A stretch of 64,000 bases of DNA from Acidithiobacillus ferridurans (GTDB lineage Bacteria; Pseudomonadota; Gammaproteobacteria; Acidithiobacillales; Acidithiobacillaceae): contig NZ_AP018795.1 of the NCBI RefSeq assembly GCF_003966655.1, positions 248,001-312,000 of the forward strand, written 5' to 3'. The notes beneath the pieces were generated by a model, which did no database searches, was not told the DNA's origin, and saw nothing but the letters and a program-made list of their open reading frames with translations. Shown piece after piece: positions 17,008-25,362 of this stretch (positions are counted from its first letter, which is position 1; each line of letters starts with the position of its first letter). The translations under genes were made by a program, and so were the position numbers.

Positions 17008-18164
17008 CGTTTTGCTCCGTCATGGCCATCCATCCGCCCGTCGGCGGCGATGGCAAATTGCGACCCCCGCCAGGCGACGTGCCGTGCGAAAAGGGCGTGA
17101 AACCAGATCCACAGGCCCAGAAACTCTCCCAGCAGGGCCACACCAAACGAACCGTCTGCACCAAGTTTGTGCATAATTTGCCTATGGTACACGAGGCGCA
17201 AGAGGAGAACCACACCCAGCGGCACCCCGCCCCAGAAACCCATCCAGGGCGCGAGCAGCAGCACCAGGGGCAGCGGATAAGTCAAAAAAGAAAAGGTGTG
17301 ACCCAGCGGCTGTACCGATCGCGTGGTACGCGACCAGCGCAGCGCATGCTGGTAAAAGGCGCGGAAATTCGCCTCCCTGACCTCGGTATCCACCACATAA
17401 TCCGCGAGCAGGGTGGCTTGCCCCAACTGGCGACTGTAGGCGCCGAGCCAGTAATCGTCCGCCAGCTGGTTCGCCAGGCGCGGCAGGCCGCCGACGGCCT
17501 CCAGCGTCCGGCGACGCAAAGCCATGGTCGCCCCGCCACAGAAAATGTTCGGACCCAGGCGCGCCGCCAGCAGCACCGAAGGCAGAAAGAGATCGTTCAC
17601 CTGACCGGCCAGCACCCGCGACCAGAAGGTGGCTACGGGCCTGGCCCGGTAGAGGCAGGTCACCACACCCACATTCCTGTTTTGCAGGGAAGCACAGATC
17701 TGGCGCAGGTAATAGGGGCCGACGGAAATGTCCGCGTCGCTGATCACCAGGGTGTCGTAACGACAGACGGCGAGGATGCCCGCCAGATTATTGACCTTGG
17801 GATTACTGCCGATATGCGCTTCCGTACACACCCAGCGCAACGCCAAGGCCGGGAACTCGGCCTGCAACTGCAGCACCACGGCGACGGCCGGATCGTCGGG
17901 GTGCTGCACGCCAAAAACCATTTCAAATGCCGGGTAGTCCTGCACGCAGAAACTGCGCAGGGCGGCGTAGAGATCCCCCTCATCCCCATGCAGCGGCTTG
18001 AGCACACTGATTCCGGGCCCATCGCACAGGATATCTCCGCTGACGGCGGCATCGCGCTCCGGCAATATCGGGTGCCAGCGCGCGATTGCCCGAAGCGCCA
18101 TCAGCAGATAGACCACGGCCGCCAGGGAAAGCAGCGCCGCAGGGCCGCCTATCCACCAGCACAT
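17004..18164 (-). CDS. hpnI: Hopanoid glycosyltransferase HpnI
   Basis: HpnI, 386 residues, is a GT2-type membrane glycosyltransferase related to ceramide glucosyltransferase; it attaches N-acetylglucosamine to bacteriohopanetetrol. An N-terminal membrane anchor (residues 5-28) is followed by the GT domain with ISVLKPLHGDE, the metal-binding SDADISV and the RW motif in HALRWSRTTRS. Two or three hydrophobic segments close the protein. The ATG has GGGGG 4 bases upstream. It begins 42 bases after hpnA ends and is coupled to hpnJ. Confidence 0.92.
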   Translation of the reverse strand: MCWWIGGPAALLSLAAVVYLLMALRAIARWHPILPERDAAVSGDILCDGPGISVLKPLHGDEGDLYAALRSFCVQDYPAFEMVFGVQHPDDPAVAVVLQLQAEFPALALRWVCTEAHIGSNPKVNNLAGILAVCRYDTLVISDADISVGPYYLRQICASLQNRNVGVVTCLYRARPVATFWSRVLAGQVNDLFLPSVLLAARLGPNIFCGGATMALRRRTLEAVGGLPRLANQLADDYWLGAYSRQLGQATLLADYVVDTEVREANFRAFYQHALRWSRTTRSVQPLGHTFSFLTYPLPLVLLLAPWMGFWGGVPLGVVLLLRLVYHRQIMHKLGADGSFGVALLGEFLGLWIWFHALFARHVAWRGSQFAIAADGRMDGHDGAKR

Positions 18165-18206
18165 AAGGCCCCCACGGCGGCCACCGCCAGACGGCGGGCC
18201 AGCAGA

Positions 18207-19196
18207 CTACAGATAGTGATGCTCCGCAAACCATCGTACCGCGTCCCGCAAGGCCTCCTCCGCAGGACGATGGGTGTAATGCAGGACGCGCTCCGCCTTG
18301 GCAGACGAAAAATACATCTTGTGGGCGGCCATGCGCAGCTCATCCACCGTTACCAGCGGCGTCCCCCTGCCCCGCAGGCGCGCCACCCGCTCCGCCCCCC
18401 AGGCCAGGGGATAGAGCAGGCGGCGAGGGATACGCAGCCATGGCGAACGATGCCCGGTCAGACCGGCAATACGGGTGAGGATCGCCGCCAAGGGGAGGTT
18501 ATCGCCACCGAGAATATAGCGTTCCCCGACCTCGCCGTCCGTAAATGCCTGCCAATGGCCCATGGCCACATCATCCACATGCACCACGTTCAGACCAGTA
18601 TCGACATAAGCCGGCATACGGCCCGCCGCAGCATCGCGCACCATCCGCCCGGTGGGGGTCGGTTTGCGATCCGCCGGACCTATGGGCGTCGACGGATTGA
18701 CGATGACGATGGGCGCACCTTCCTCCCGGCAAAGGGCCCGCAGGGCCTCCTCGGCGAGATATTTGGAGCGCTTGTAGTGCCCGATCATGTCTTCCAGTTG
18801 CGCAGTGGTATCCTCATCGGCTTCCCGGCCATCGGCATAATGACCGAGCACAGCAACGCTGCTGGTATAGACGATGCGCTCCACCCCGGCATCGAGCGCC
18901 GCGCGCACCAGACGTTCGCTGCCGCCCACATTGGCGGCATACATGGCGCGCGGATCGGGTACCCAGAGCCGGTAGTCCGCAGCCACATGAAAAACCGCCT
19001 GACAGCCAGCCACCGCGCCATCCAGGGTCGGGCCGTCTGTGAGATCCCCGACCACCAGTTCCACGTCCAGCCCTTCCCAGTTGGCCGGATCAGCACCGGT
19101 GCGGTGGAGCACTCGCACCTCCAGACCTTCGGCGAGCAGGCGGCGCAGCACCGCGCCACCGACGAAACCGGATGCCCCGGTCAACAGGGCTTTCAT
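18207..19196 (-). CDS. hpnA: Hopanoid-associated NAD-dependent sugar epimerase/dehydratase HpnA
   Basis: HpnA, 329 residues, is an extended short-chain dehydrogenase. The nucleotide-binding TGASGFVGGAVLRRLL is at the N-terminus, the catalytic YKRSK (Tyr-x3-Lys) near residue 140, with Ser residues of YTSSVAVLG upstream. Its exact substrate is not settled in any organism; it is thought to act on the ribosyl or sugar side chain, perhaps as the reductase that opens ribosylhopane. The start overlaps the hpnG stop by four bases (ATGA), so phosphorylase and reductase are translationally coupled. Confidence 0.92.
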   Translation of the reverse strand: MKALLTGASGFVGGAVLRRLLAEGLEVRVLHRTGADPANWEGLDVELVVGDLTDGPTLDGAVAGCQAVFHVAADYRLWVPDPRAMYAANVGGSERLVRAALDAGVERIVYTSSVAVLGHYADGREADEDTTAQLEDMIGHYKRSKYLAEEALRALCREEGAPIVIVNPSTPIGPADRKPTPTGRMVRDAAAGRMPAYVDTGLNVVHVDDVAMGHWQAFTDGEVGERYILGGDNLPLAAILTRIAGLTGHRSPWLRIPRRLLYPLAWGAERVARLRGRGTPLVTVDELRMAAHKMYFSSAKAERVLHYTHRPAEEALRDAVRWFAEHHYL

Positions 19197-19906
19197 GCCG
19201 CCCTTCCTGCGTGAAGAAGGGACGGCGCCACCGTGCGAAGCGTTCGCAGCGCCTTCTGCATCTGCCCGCCCAAGCCCAGCAAAGTGGACAACTCGGCAGG
19301 ATGGCGCAACAACCCGCGCGCCAGGCGGAGGGCCTGCGGCCGCCCATAGGCGTCGACACTCGCCGTGGCCACCGCTGGCAGCGACTGATCTGCAGGGTCC
19401 ACGACACTGCGGATGACGATAAAGGGGGTATCCGCGCCATGCGCCGCGGCAGCAATGGCACCACTTTCCATATCCACCCCCTGTGCCGACGGGTAATCCA
19501 CCAGAAAGGCCGCCTTCGCCGCCCTAGAACCGCAAGGCTCATCCACCGAAAGCACTCCCCCGGCATGGAATGGGATGGACAGCGATTTCGCCAGGCCCCC
19601 GCGCCATGCCACATCCACCGACCAGCACTGCCCCGCCCAGAACACGGTTTCCGGCAGGAGCAGATCACCCGGCTTCCGTTCCGGCCGCAAGGCGCCCACA
19701 GTTCCCCAGGAAACCAGCCCGTCAACACCTGCAGCAATCAGCCTATACGCCGCGGCCGTCGCCCGCTCGGGCCCCATGCCGGAAACACACAGCAAGATAT
19801 GCTCACCCACCTCTATCAGCGCATCGTGCGACAGCGCGCCCGCGAGGGAAAAAACACGCGCCTCCGCGTCCAGCGCCACCACCACTCCTATTCGTGCGCC
19901 ATGCAT
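19193..19906 (-). CDS. hpnG: Adenosylhopane nucleosidase/phosphorylase HpnG
   Basis: HpnG, 237 residues, is a nucleoside-phosphorylase-fold protein that removes adenine from adenosylhopane to give (phospho)ribosylhopane. Visible family features are GVVVALDAEARVF at the N-terminus, LVSWGTVGAL and the substrate-binding VDMESGAIAAAA. The gene overlaps the end of shc by 19 bases and the start of hpnA by 4. It acts directly after HpnH, although hpnH is encoded about 9 kb further along the same strand. Confidence 0.92.
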   Translation of the reverse strand: MHGARIGVVVALDAEARVFSLAGALSHDALIEVGEHILLCVSGMGPERATAAAYRLIAAGVDGLVSWGTVGALRPERKPGDLLLPETVFWAGQCWSVDVAWRGGLAKSLSIPFHAGGVLSVDEPCGSRAAKAAFLVDYPSAQGVDMESGAIAAAAHGADTPFIVIRSVVDPADQSLPAVATASVDAYGRPQALRLARGLLRHPAELSTLLGLGGQMQKALRTLRTVAPSLLHAGRAA

Positions 19907-21819
19907 CCCAAGTTCCGGTAGCGGGCCAGCGCCCAGAGCGGGAAATAAAACGCATATCCATGATAAATCAGGTAAAAAACCTTTGGGAACCCCGGCGCGT
20001 TAAAAAAGGGCGCCTGCCAGCATCCATCCCCTTCCTGATGCGCCTGCAGCCAGGCTATGCCACGATGCAGGGCCACACTATCCCGGTCTCCCGCCGCCAT
20101 CAGACCCAGGCAGGCCCAGGCCGTCTGTGCCGCGGTAGAGGTCTGGCCCACCCCGGCAAGACCGGGGTCACCGTAGGAATCGTTGCTTTCACCCCAACCG
20201 CCGTCGCTCTGCTGTACCGCGCGCAGCCAGTACGCAGCGCGTTCCATGGTGGGTTTCAGGGAAGGATCGTTCAGTTCGGCCAGCGCCATGAGTACGGACC
20301 AGGTCCCGTAGATGTAGTTGGTTCCCCAGCGCCCGAACCAGGCGCCCGATGACTCCTGTTCACGCAGCAGATAAGCCACGGCACGCCGCAGCACATCGCG
20401 GTCCCGTGGCCGCGCCAGATGCGCCAGAAAGGCCACCACCCGCCCGGTGACATCGGCCGTCGGCGGGTCCAGCAGGGCCTTGTGGTCGGCAAAGGGAATT
20501 TCGTTCAGGTAGTAGTGGGTGTTGTCCACATCATAGGCGCCGAAACCGCCGTTTCTGGATTGCATGCCCGCCAACCAGTTCGCCGCCTTCTCGATGCTGT
20601 CACGGTCCTCCGCACGCCCGGCCCGCGCCAGGGCCCAGCCCACTGCCGCCGTGTCATCCAGATCCGGATAATACGGATTGGCATATTGAAACGCCCAGCC
20701 ACCGCCCGCCAAATGGGGCCGTGACTCCCGCCAGTCGCCGGGTTCGGCACCGATCTGCCGGTCCTTGAGCCAGCGAATACCGGTTTGCACCGCGGGAGAG
20801 ACTTCACCATCCTGCTCCAGCAGGGCGTGGAGCGCGAGACAGGTATCCCAGACGGGTGATACACAGGGCTGACAATAGGCGTCGTTCGCCCGCTCCACCA
20901 CCAGTTTGCGCAGCGCCGCGCCGGTTTGCCGACGATAATCATGATCCGGCGGATAGCCGAGCAGCGCCAGGGCCTCGTGGGCGTTCACCATGGCCGGGAA
21001 GATGCCGTTGAGGCCATCTTCCCCATTGATCCGCGCGGTAAACCACGCCTCCGCCTTCTTCAGGGCACGACGCCGGATAGCGTGCGGTATCCAGCCCTCC
21101 ATCAACCGCCAGAATCGATCCAGAGACAGAAAGAAATATGCCACAATCCCTTGCCGGGCGTGGCTGAAATAATCCGTAATCTGATCCGGCGGTCGACGGA
21201 ACAACTCCCGAATATGCACTTGCAGGGGATTTTTGGCGCGCGCCTTGAGGCTGCACAAAATAAACAGGGGCACCATCACCGTGCGCGACCAGGAAGCGAC
21301 TTTGTAGATATGAAAGGGAAACCAGCGCGGCAGCAGCATGATTTCCACCGGAATGAAGGGCACCGCCCGCCATGGCACCTGGGCAAAAAGCGCCAGCGTA
21401 ATGCGCGTGAATACATTGCTGCGTTCCGCTCCGCCATGGGCGAGAATCGCCTCCCGGGCGCGCCGCATGTGCGGCAGTTCGGGGTCATCGCCCGCAAGTT
21501 TCAGGGCGTAATAGACCTTTACCGATGCACTCAGATCAAAATGGCCACCGTAATAGAGGGGCCAGCCCCCGTGATCCGCCTGCTTGCCGCGCAGATAGAC
21601 AGCGATCCTGGCCTGCAGAGCCTCGTCCCGCTCATCCATGTAATGCTGCATTAGAATATATTCGGCAGGGATGGTGCAATCGGCCTCAAACTCGAAACAC
21701 CAGTGACCATCCTCCGCCTGCCGACCGCTCAGCGCCTGACGCGCCTGCGCGATCACCCGATCCAGTGATGAACGAAAAATGCCCGCGCCAGAACGCACCG
21801 GTTGCAGCATACGATTCAT
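19888..21819 (-). CDS. shc: Squalene-hopene cyclase
   Basis: Shc (HpnF), 643 residues, cyclises squalene to hopene and hopanol on the inner membrane. The acid motif YPDLDDTAAV lies at about residue 385 (the family usually has DVDDTA), and several QW repeats (for example GWPLYYGGHFDLS, GSWFGRW-type blocks and QQSDGGWGES) flank the two alpha-barrels. The ATG at 21819 overlaps the preceding stop by ATGA; the longer open frame upstream is not part of the protein. Length is normal. This is the entry enzyme of the hopanoid pathway and shares a transcript with its own squalene supply. Confidence 0.96.
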   Translation of the reverse strand: MNRMLQPVRSGAGIFRSSLDRVIAQARQALSGRQAEDGHWCFEFEADCTIPAEYILMQHYMDERDEALQARIAVYLRGKQADHGGWPLYYGGHFDLSASVKVYYALKLAGDDPELPHMRRAREAILAHGGAERSNVFTRITLALFAQVPWRAVPFIPVEIMLLPRWFPFHIYKVASWSRTVMVPLFILCSLKARAKNPLQVHIRELFRRPPDQITDYFSHARQGIVAYFFLSLDRFWRLMEGWIPHAIRRRALKKAEAWFTARINGEDGLNGIFPAMVNAHEALALLGYPPDHDYRRQTGAALRKLVVERANDAYCQPCVSPVWDTCLALHALLEQDGEVSPAVQTGIRWLKDRQIGAEPGDWRESRPHLAGGGWAFQYANPYYPDLDDTAAVGWALARAGRAEDRDSIEKAANWLAGMQSRNGGFGAYDVDNTHYYLNEIPFADHKALLDPPTADVTGRVVAFLAHLARPRDRDVLRRAVAYLLREQESSGAWFGRWGTNYIYGTWSVLMALAELNDPSLKPTMERAAYWLRAVQQSDGGWGESNDSYGDPGLAGVGQTSTAAQTAWACLGLMAAGDRDSVALHRGIAWLQAHQEGDGCWQAPFFNAPGFPKVFYLIYHGYAFYFPLWALARYRNLGCMAHE

Positions 21820-22859
21820 GGTTGCGCGACAGCGGAAGACAGAGGCAGTGGTTTGACGCCCACCCGGAAACTCCACTGCAGGAGCGCATCGGAGCGATGC
21901 AGGAGACGCGACAGTAATACCACCCGATGTACGCTGCGACGGCTGATTTTCACCTCGCTCCCGGAGGCAAAAGCCGGATTTTCGGCAATCCGCCGCAGGG
22001 TCAGCACCGCCATGGCGATGGCCCAAAGGCAAAAATCCCGCATCCCCGTCTGCCCGGCCGGTATCATCAGCGTGTAGCGCAGCGCATTTTGCAGATGGTC
22101 CGCGGCAATACCCAGCAGCTCGCTGAGGCCCGCCTGGAACGCGGGGTCCCGACTGCCGGGCCGCACCCCGGCGATATCGCAGCCATGACGCTGAAACAGC
22201 GCGCGTGGCATCCAGCTCACACCGCGCTGCCAGTCATCCCAGATGTCCTTGAGAATATTGGTCATCTGCAGGCCTTGCCCGAAGGACACCGCCAATCGCT
22301 GCATCTCCGCATCATGCTCCGCCAGCAGCGGCTCGAACTCGACAAATAGGCTGGTGAGCATTTCACCGACGACACCCGCAACCACATAGCAGTAGCGATC
22401 CAGGGCCGCCATGTCCGCCAACCCCTGCAACGAAGCATGCTGCTGAAACTCCGCCATCCCCATGCCCATGATCCGCACGCAGCGGGACAATGCCGCCTGC
22501 TGGGTGGGGTTGAGGCTGTGGGTGATGGCGACGACTTCCGGAGTGTGGCGAATCAGATCGTGCTCGGCTTCTGGCATCGCCGGCGACAGGTCTGCGCCCA
22601 ATGCGGCAGCAAAGGCGGCGGGATCGTCCGCACCCTCCACCACCCGAAGAAATTTCGCCTGCCAACAGGCCTTTTTTTCCCAGGGCATATCCGGATCGTC
22701 TTCAATGGTGTCGGCAATACGGCACAACAGATAACCGTTGCCGACCGCGTCCCGGAGCGCCTCCGGCAACTGGGGGATGGTCAGGGCAAAAGTCCTGGAA
22801 ACAGCCTGAAGGCTTTGTGCCTGGTACGCCAAAGCCCGCTCCAACGCCGCCATCAACAT
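21816..22859 (-). CDS. Squalene synthase (single-enzyme type)
   Basis: A trans-isoprenyl diphosphate synthase of the squalene/phytoene family, about 347 residues. The block SRTFALTIPQLPEALRDAVG and the two aspartate motifs DTIEDD (about residue 50) and NILKDIWDD (about residue 200) are those of the one-step squalene synthases of methanotrophs and eukaryotes rather than of HpnC or HpnD. No hpnC, hpnD or hpnE is present nearby, which supports direct conversion of two farnesyl diphosphates to squalene. The start is uncertain: the ATG at 22859 is chosen at the beginning of clear similarity; a GTG at 23021 overlaps the gpsA stop and would add 54 unconserved residues. Confidence 0.85.
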   Translation of the reverse strand: MLMAALERALAYQAQSLQAVSRTFALTIPQLPEALRDAVGNGYLLCRIADTIEDDPDMPWEKKACWQAKFLRVVEGADDPAAFAAALGADLSPAMPEAEHDLIRHTPEVVAITHSLNPTQQAALSRCVRIMGMGMAEFQQHASLQGLADMAALDRYCYVVAGVVGEMLTSLFVEFEPLLAEHDAEMQRLAVSFGQGLQMTNILKDIWDDWQRGVSWMPRALFQRHGCDIAGVRPGSRDPAFQAGLSELLGIAADHLQNALRYTLMIPAGQTGMRDFCLWAIAMAVLTLRRIAENPAFASGSEVKISRRSVHRVVLLSRLLHRSDALLQWSFRVGVKPLPLSSAVAQP

Positions 22860-23017
22860 GCGGTCCTGTCTGGTGACATCCAAACTCCTTGTTGTATTTG
22901 TCCGGGTGCGCGCAAACACCCTGTCATCTGGCGGCAATGTAACGATCCCGGACCCATTCTGCAAGTCTTGCAGCCCTATGCCACCCACCCGGATCTGCGC
23001 ACGGCGACCCGTCGCCG

Positions 23018-24052
23018 TCACTCGGTTCTGGCGGCGCTCCCAGGGGTGCCATCATCTGAAACATGCAACTCGGAACGCAGGGCGCGGCGCATCAGTTCGT
23101 CGCTCGCGGCGCGCGGCGCGGCACCCGCGAACAGCACGCGATAGACCTGTTCGGTAATCGGCATATCCACCCCCAGGCTCTGCGCAAACTGAAACAAAGC
23201 CTGTGCCGTGCGTACCCCCTCGGCCTCCTCGCCAATTCCGCGCAGCACCGCTTCCAGGCTCAGGCCGCCGCCCAGGCCCAGCCCCACCCGCCGGTTCCGC
23301 GAGAGATCGCTGCAGGACGTGAGGATCAGGTCACCGGCACCGGCCAGACCCATGAAGGTCTCGGTTCGCCCCCCCAGCGCCGTCCCCAGGCGATGCAACT
23401 CCGCCATCCCACGGGTGATGAGCGCGGCACGGGCACTGTCGCCATTGCCCAGACCATCGGAAATACCAGCGGCAATGGCCAGCACATTCTTGATCGCCCC
23501 GCCCAGACAGACGCCCGCCACATCATCACTGGTGTAGACCCGCATCTGGGCGCTGCCAAAGGCCTCGGCCACCCGCTGGGCATAGGTCGGATCGGTAGAC
23601 GCCGCCGTCATCGCCAGTGGTTTGCCGAGCATCAGATCATGGGCGAAACTCGGGCCGGAAAGCACCACCAGAGGCGCCTCCGGCAAGATTTCCCGCAATA
23701 CCTGGTCAAGACGCAAGGCGCTCGGCACTTCCAACCCTTTACTGGCGAGGACGAGCAGCGCGGTGGGCGGCAGACAGGGGAGCAGATGCGTCAGCAGGCC
23801 ACGCAACGCATGACTGGGCACCGCAAGGACGATGCCCTCGCTGCCCTGTACCGCAGCGGCGAGGTCCACCGTGCAGTGCAGTCCTTGCGGCCGCGCGCAC
23901 TCTGGAAATACGGGGAAAAGGTCCGTCCGTCCGGGCTGACAGGGCAGGCGCTCGGCGCGCCGTCCCCAAAGCTGCACGGTATGCCTTTGGCGCAGCAGAT
24001 ATACGGCCAGCGCCGTCCCCCAGTGTCCGCCGCCCAGTACTGCCCAACGCAT
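23018..24052 (-). CDS. gpsA: NAD(P)-dependent glycerol-3-phosphate dehydrogenase
   Basis: GpsA, 344 residues, reduces dihydroxyacetone phosphate to sn-glycerol-3-phosphate for phospholipid synthesis. The Rossmann motif is LGGGHWGTALA, followed by VVLSGPSFAHDL, the catalytic-Lys region GAIKNVLAIAAGISDGLG and LTSCSDLSRNRRVGLGLG. It starts 4 bases after secB ends and stands at the head of the squalene/hopanoid genes, so membrane-lipid precursors are made together. The C-terminal tail of some 20 residues is not conserved. Confidence 0.95.
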   Translation of the reverse strand: MRWAVLGGGHWGTALAVYLLRQRHTVQLWGRRAERLPCQPGRTDLFPVFPECARPQGLHCTVDLAAAVQGSEGIVLAVPSHALRGLLTHLLPCLPPTALLVLASKGLEVPSALRLDQVLREILPEAPLVVLSGPSFAHDLMLGKPLAMTAASTDPTYAQRVAEAFGSAQMRVYTSDDVAGVCLGGAIKNVLAIAAGISDGLGNGDSARAALITRGMAELHRLGTALGGRTETFMGLAGAGDLILTSCSDLSRNRRVGLGLGGGLSLEAVLRGIGEEAEGVRTAQALFQFAQSLGVDMPITEQVYRVLFAGAAPRAASDELMRRALRSELHVSDDGTPGSAARTE

Positions 24053-24055
24053 GGA

Positions 24056-24505
24056 TTATTGCGTCGTATAGTTCTGCTGCTGGGTCTGCGCCTGCTGATA
24101 CAGGGCCTCGAAATTCACCGGGTGCAGGTGCAATGGCTGGAAACCACCGCGACCGACGAGATCCGCAACCACTTCCCGCGCATACGGGAACAGGATGGTC
24201 GGGCAATGCACGGCCAACAGGGCGGGCATGTGCTCTTCCGGGATGTTCTGAACCCGGAACAGACCAGACTGCTGAACTTCCACAGCAAAGTAGGTGCTCT
24301 CACCCGCCTTGGCCTTGACGGTCACCGTCAGCGTCACTTCGGTAAGTCCTTCCATCCCTTCCACTACGGTACTAGCGGTGTTCAGCCCCACATCTACGGT
24401 CGGCGCCTCGGTCTGCACAAAACTGAGGGGCGCGTTGGGCGACTCAAAAGAGATGTCTTTCACGTAGATGCGTTCGATCATGAAAACTGCTTCCTGTTCG
24501 TCCAT
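24056..24505 (-). CDS. secB: Protein-export chaperone SecB
   Basis: SecB, 149 residues, keeps precursor proteins unfolded and delivers them to SecA. Conserved parts are IYVKDISFESPNAP, the acidic/hydrophobic strand region and HCPTILFPYAREVVADLVGRGGFQPLHLHPVNFEALY, seen here in shorter pieces such as LFPYAREVVADL and FQPLHLHPVNF. The ATG at 24505 is used because GAAGGACTT precedes it; upstream codons are not part of the gene. SecB next to GpsA is the usual arrangement in proteobacteria. Confidence 0.95.
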   Translation of the reverse strand: MDEQEAVFMIERIYVKDISFESPNAPLSFVQTEAPTVDVGLNTASTVVEGMEGLTEVTLTVTVKAKAGESTYFAVEVQQSGLFRVQNIPEEHMPALLAVHCPTILFPYAREVVADLVGRGGFQPLHLHPVNFEALYQQAQTQQQNYTTQ

Positions 24506-24648
24506 AAGTCCTTCTTCTTGGGTTGTGGGTAGCCGTAGTTTAACTGAATTCCCCCCCGCCGGGCTACGTCCCCCACGCACCTCTGAACCCCACATCGGGC
24601 GCGCCGACCGGGATGCTTGCCCAGAACAAGTCCTTCCACCAGGGGCGC

Positions 24649-24677
24649 TTGCTCTGTGTCGCGGTTCTGTGTAGGAT
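24649..24677 (+). promoter_or_regulatory. tRNA-Glu promoter
   Basis: TTGCTC (24649-24654) and TAGGAT (24672-24677) are 17 bases apart, with the mature tRNA beginning 16 bases downstream. It is a good sigma-70 arrangement for a single-gene tRNA transcript. Confidence 0.6.
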
Positions 24678-24693
24678 TCTCAGCGCTGTCCAT

Positions 24694-24769
24694 GTCCCCA
24701 TCGTCTAGTGGCCTAGGACACCGCCCTTTCACGGCGGTAACGGGGGTTCGAACCCCCCTGGGGACGCCA
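24694..24769 (+). tRNA. tRNA-Glu(UUC)
   Basis: A complete 76-nt cloverleaf including the encoded CCA. The acceptor stem is GTCCCCA/TGGGGAC, the D arm TCTAGTGGCCTAGGA, the anticodon arm CCGCC CTTTCAC GGCGG (anticodon UUC) and the T arm GGGGG TTCGAAC CCCCC. No intron is present. The bases immediately after it lead into integration debris, as often seen at tRNA genes. Confidence 0.96.
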
Positions 24770-25032
24770 AACAAAACAACAAGTTAGAAAATTCATCTTG
24801 GCTAGCTTGATTAAACGCTGCAATTATTCTGCATTTCATCTGCTCATTCTGGAAAAGGCCGTGGCGCCGGGTATCGATGAGTTGCAGTTGTGGACATGAA
24901 AGACGTGCAGTCTCGCATGGGTCGCCGTTAGTACAGAAGAGGGCTCTGACCCCTTAAGTCGGGGGGTAAACCCTGACCCACGTCACGTCGCTCGGGGAAG
25001 GAAACGAAACCTGGAATAAGCCCAACGGATCG

Positions 25033-25271
25033 ATGTCGTAACTGAGAGGCCGGGGTTTGTTCTGCCGGTTTCCGTACCACGCAGTTACCTGCCGCCAGTG
25101 CGGGCGCCAGTTTCCAGCACGCCATTGGCAGTGGGAAGCTCCACGGAATGATTTGACCAACAACGCCCAACGCCTCATGGAAGTGTTAAGCGACGGCATT
25201 TTCGTCGATTTCACCTATAGCGCCTTCCTGAGCGCGTAAGCAAACTGCGAAGTAGCGGCCACGGGTGGAGA
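25033..25271 (-). pseudogene. Aldehyde dehydrogenase remnant
   Basis: The minus strand reads RYFAVCLRAQEGAIGEIDEN, a TAA stop at 25188-25186, then [20 protein letters not shown] and [20 protein letters not shown]. These are the central NAD-binding blocks of an aldehyde dehydrogenase (normally ...[24 protein letters not shown]...). The in-frame stop replaces a Tyr codon, and similarity ends abruptly on both sides with the catalytic half absent. It is a dead internal fragment of some 80 codons. The rest of 24770-25362 holds no gene that I can see. Confidence 0.8.
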
Positions 25272-25362
25272 AAAACGCGCCCAGATCCCGGACCGCGTTT
25301 TGCCCCTTCCTTTGTCTGTCGCCCTTTCTTACACTGTGCGCTTCAGCTAAACAGGGTTTTTT

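Noticed and set aside
17022-19214. A 730-codon plus-strand frame opposite hpnI and hpnA
   Set aside because: Low-complexity translation with no family; it spans two well-identified genes and their gap on the other strand.
21820-22032. A longer N-terminus for squalene-hopene cyclase
   Set aside because: The extra 71 codons overlap the squalene synthase gene, show no cyclase similarity, and an ATG with ATGA coupling fits the normal length.
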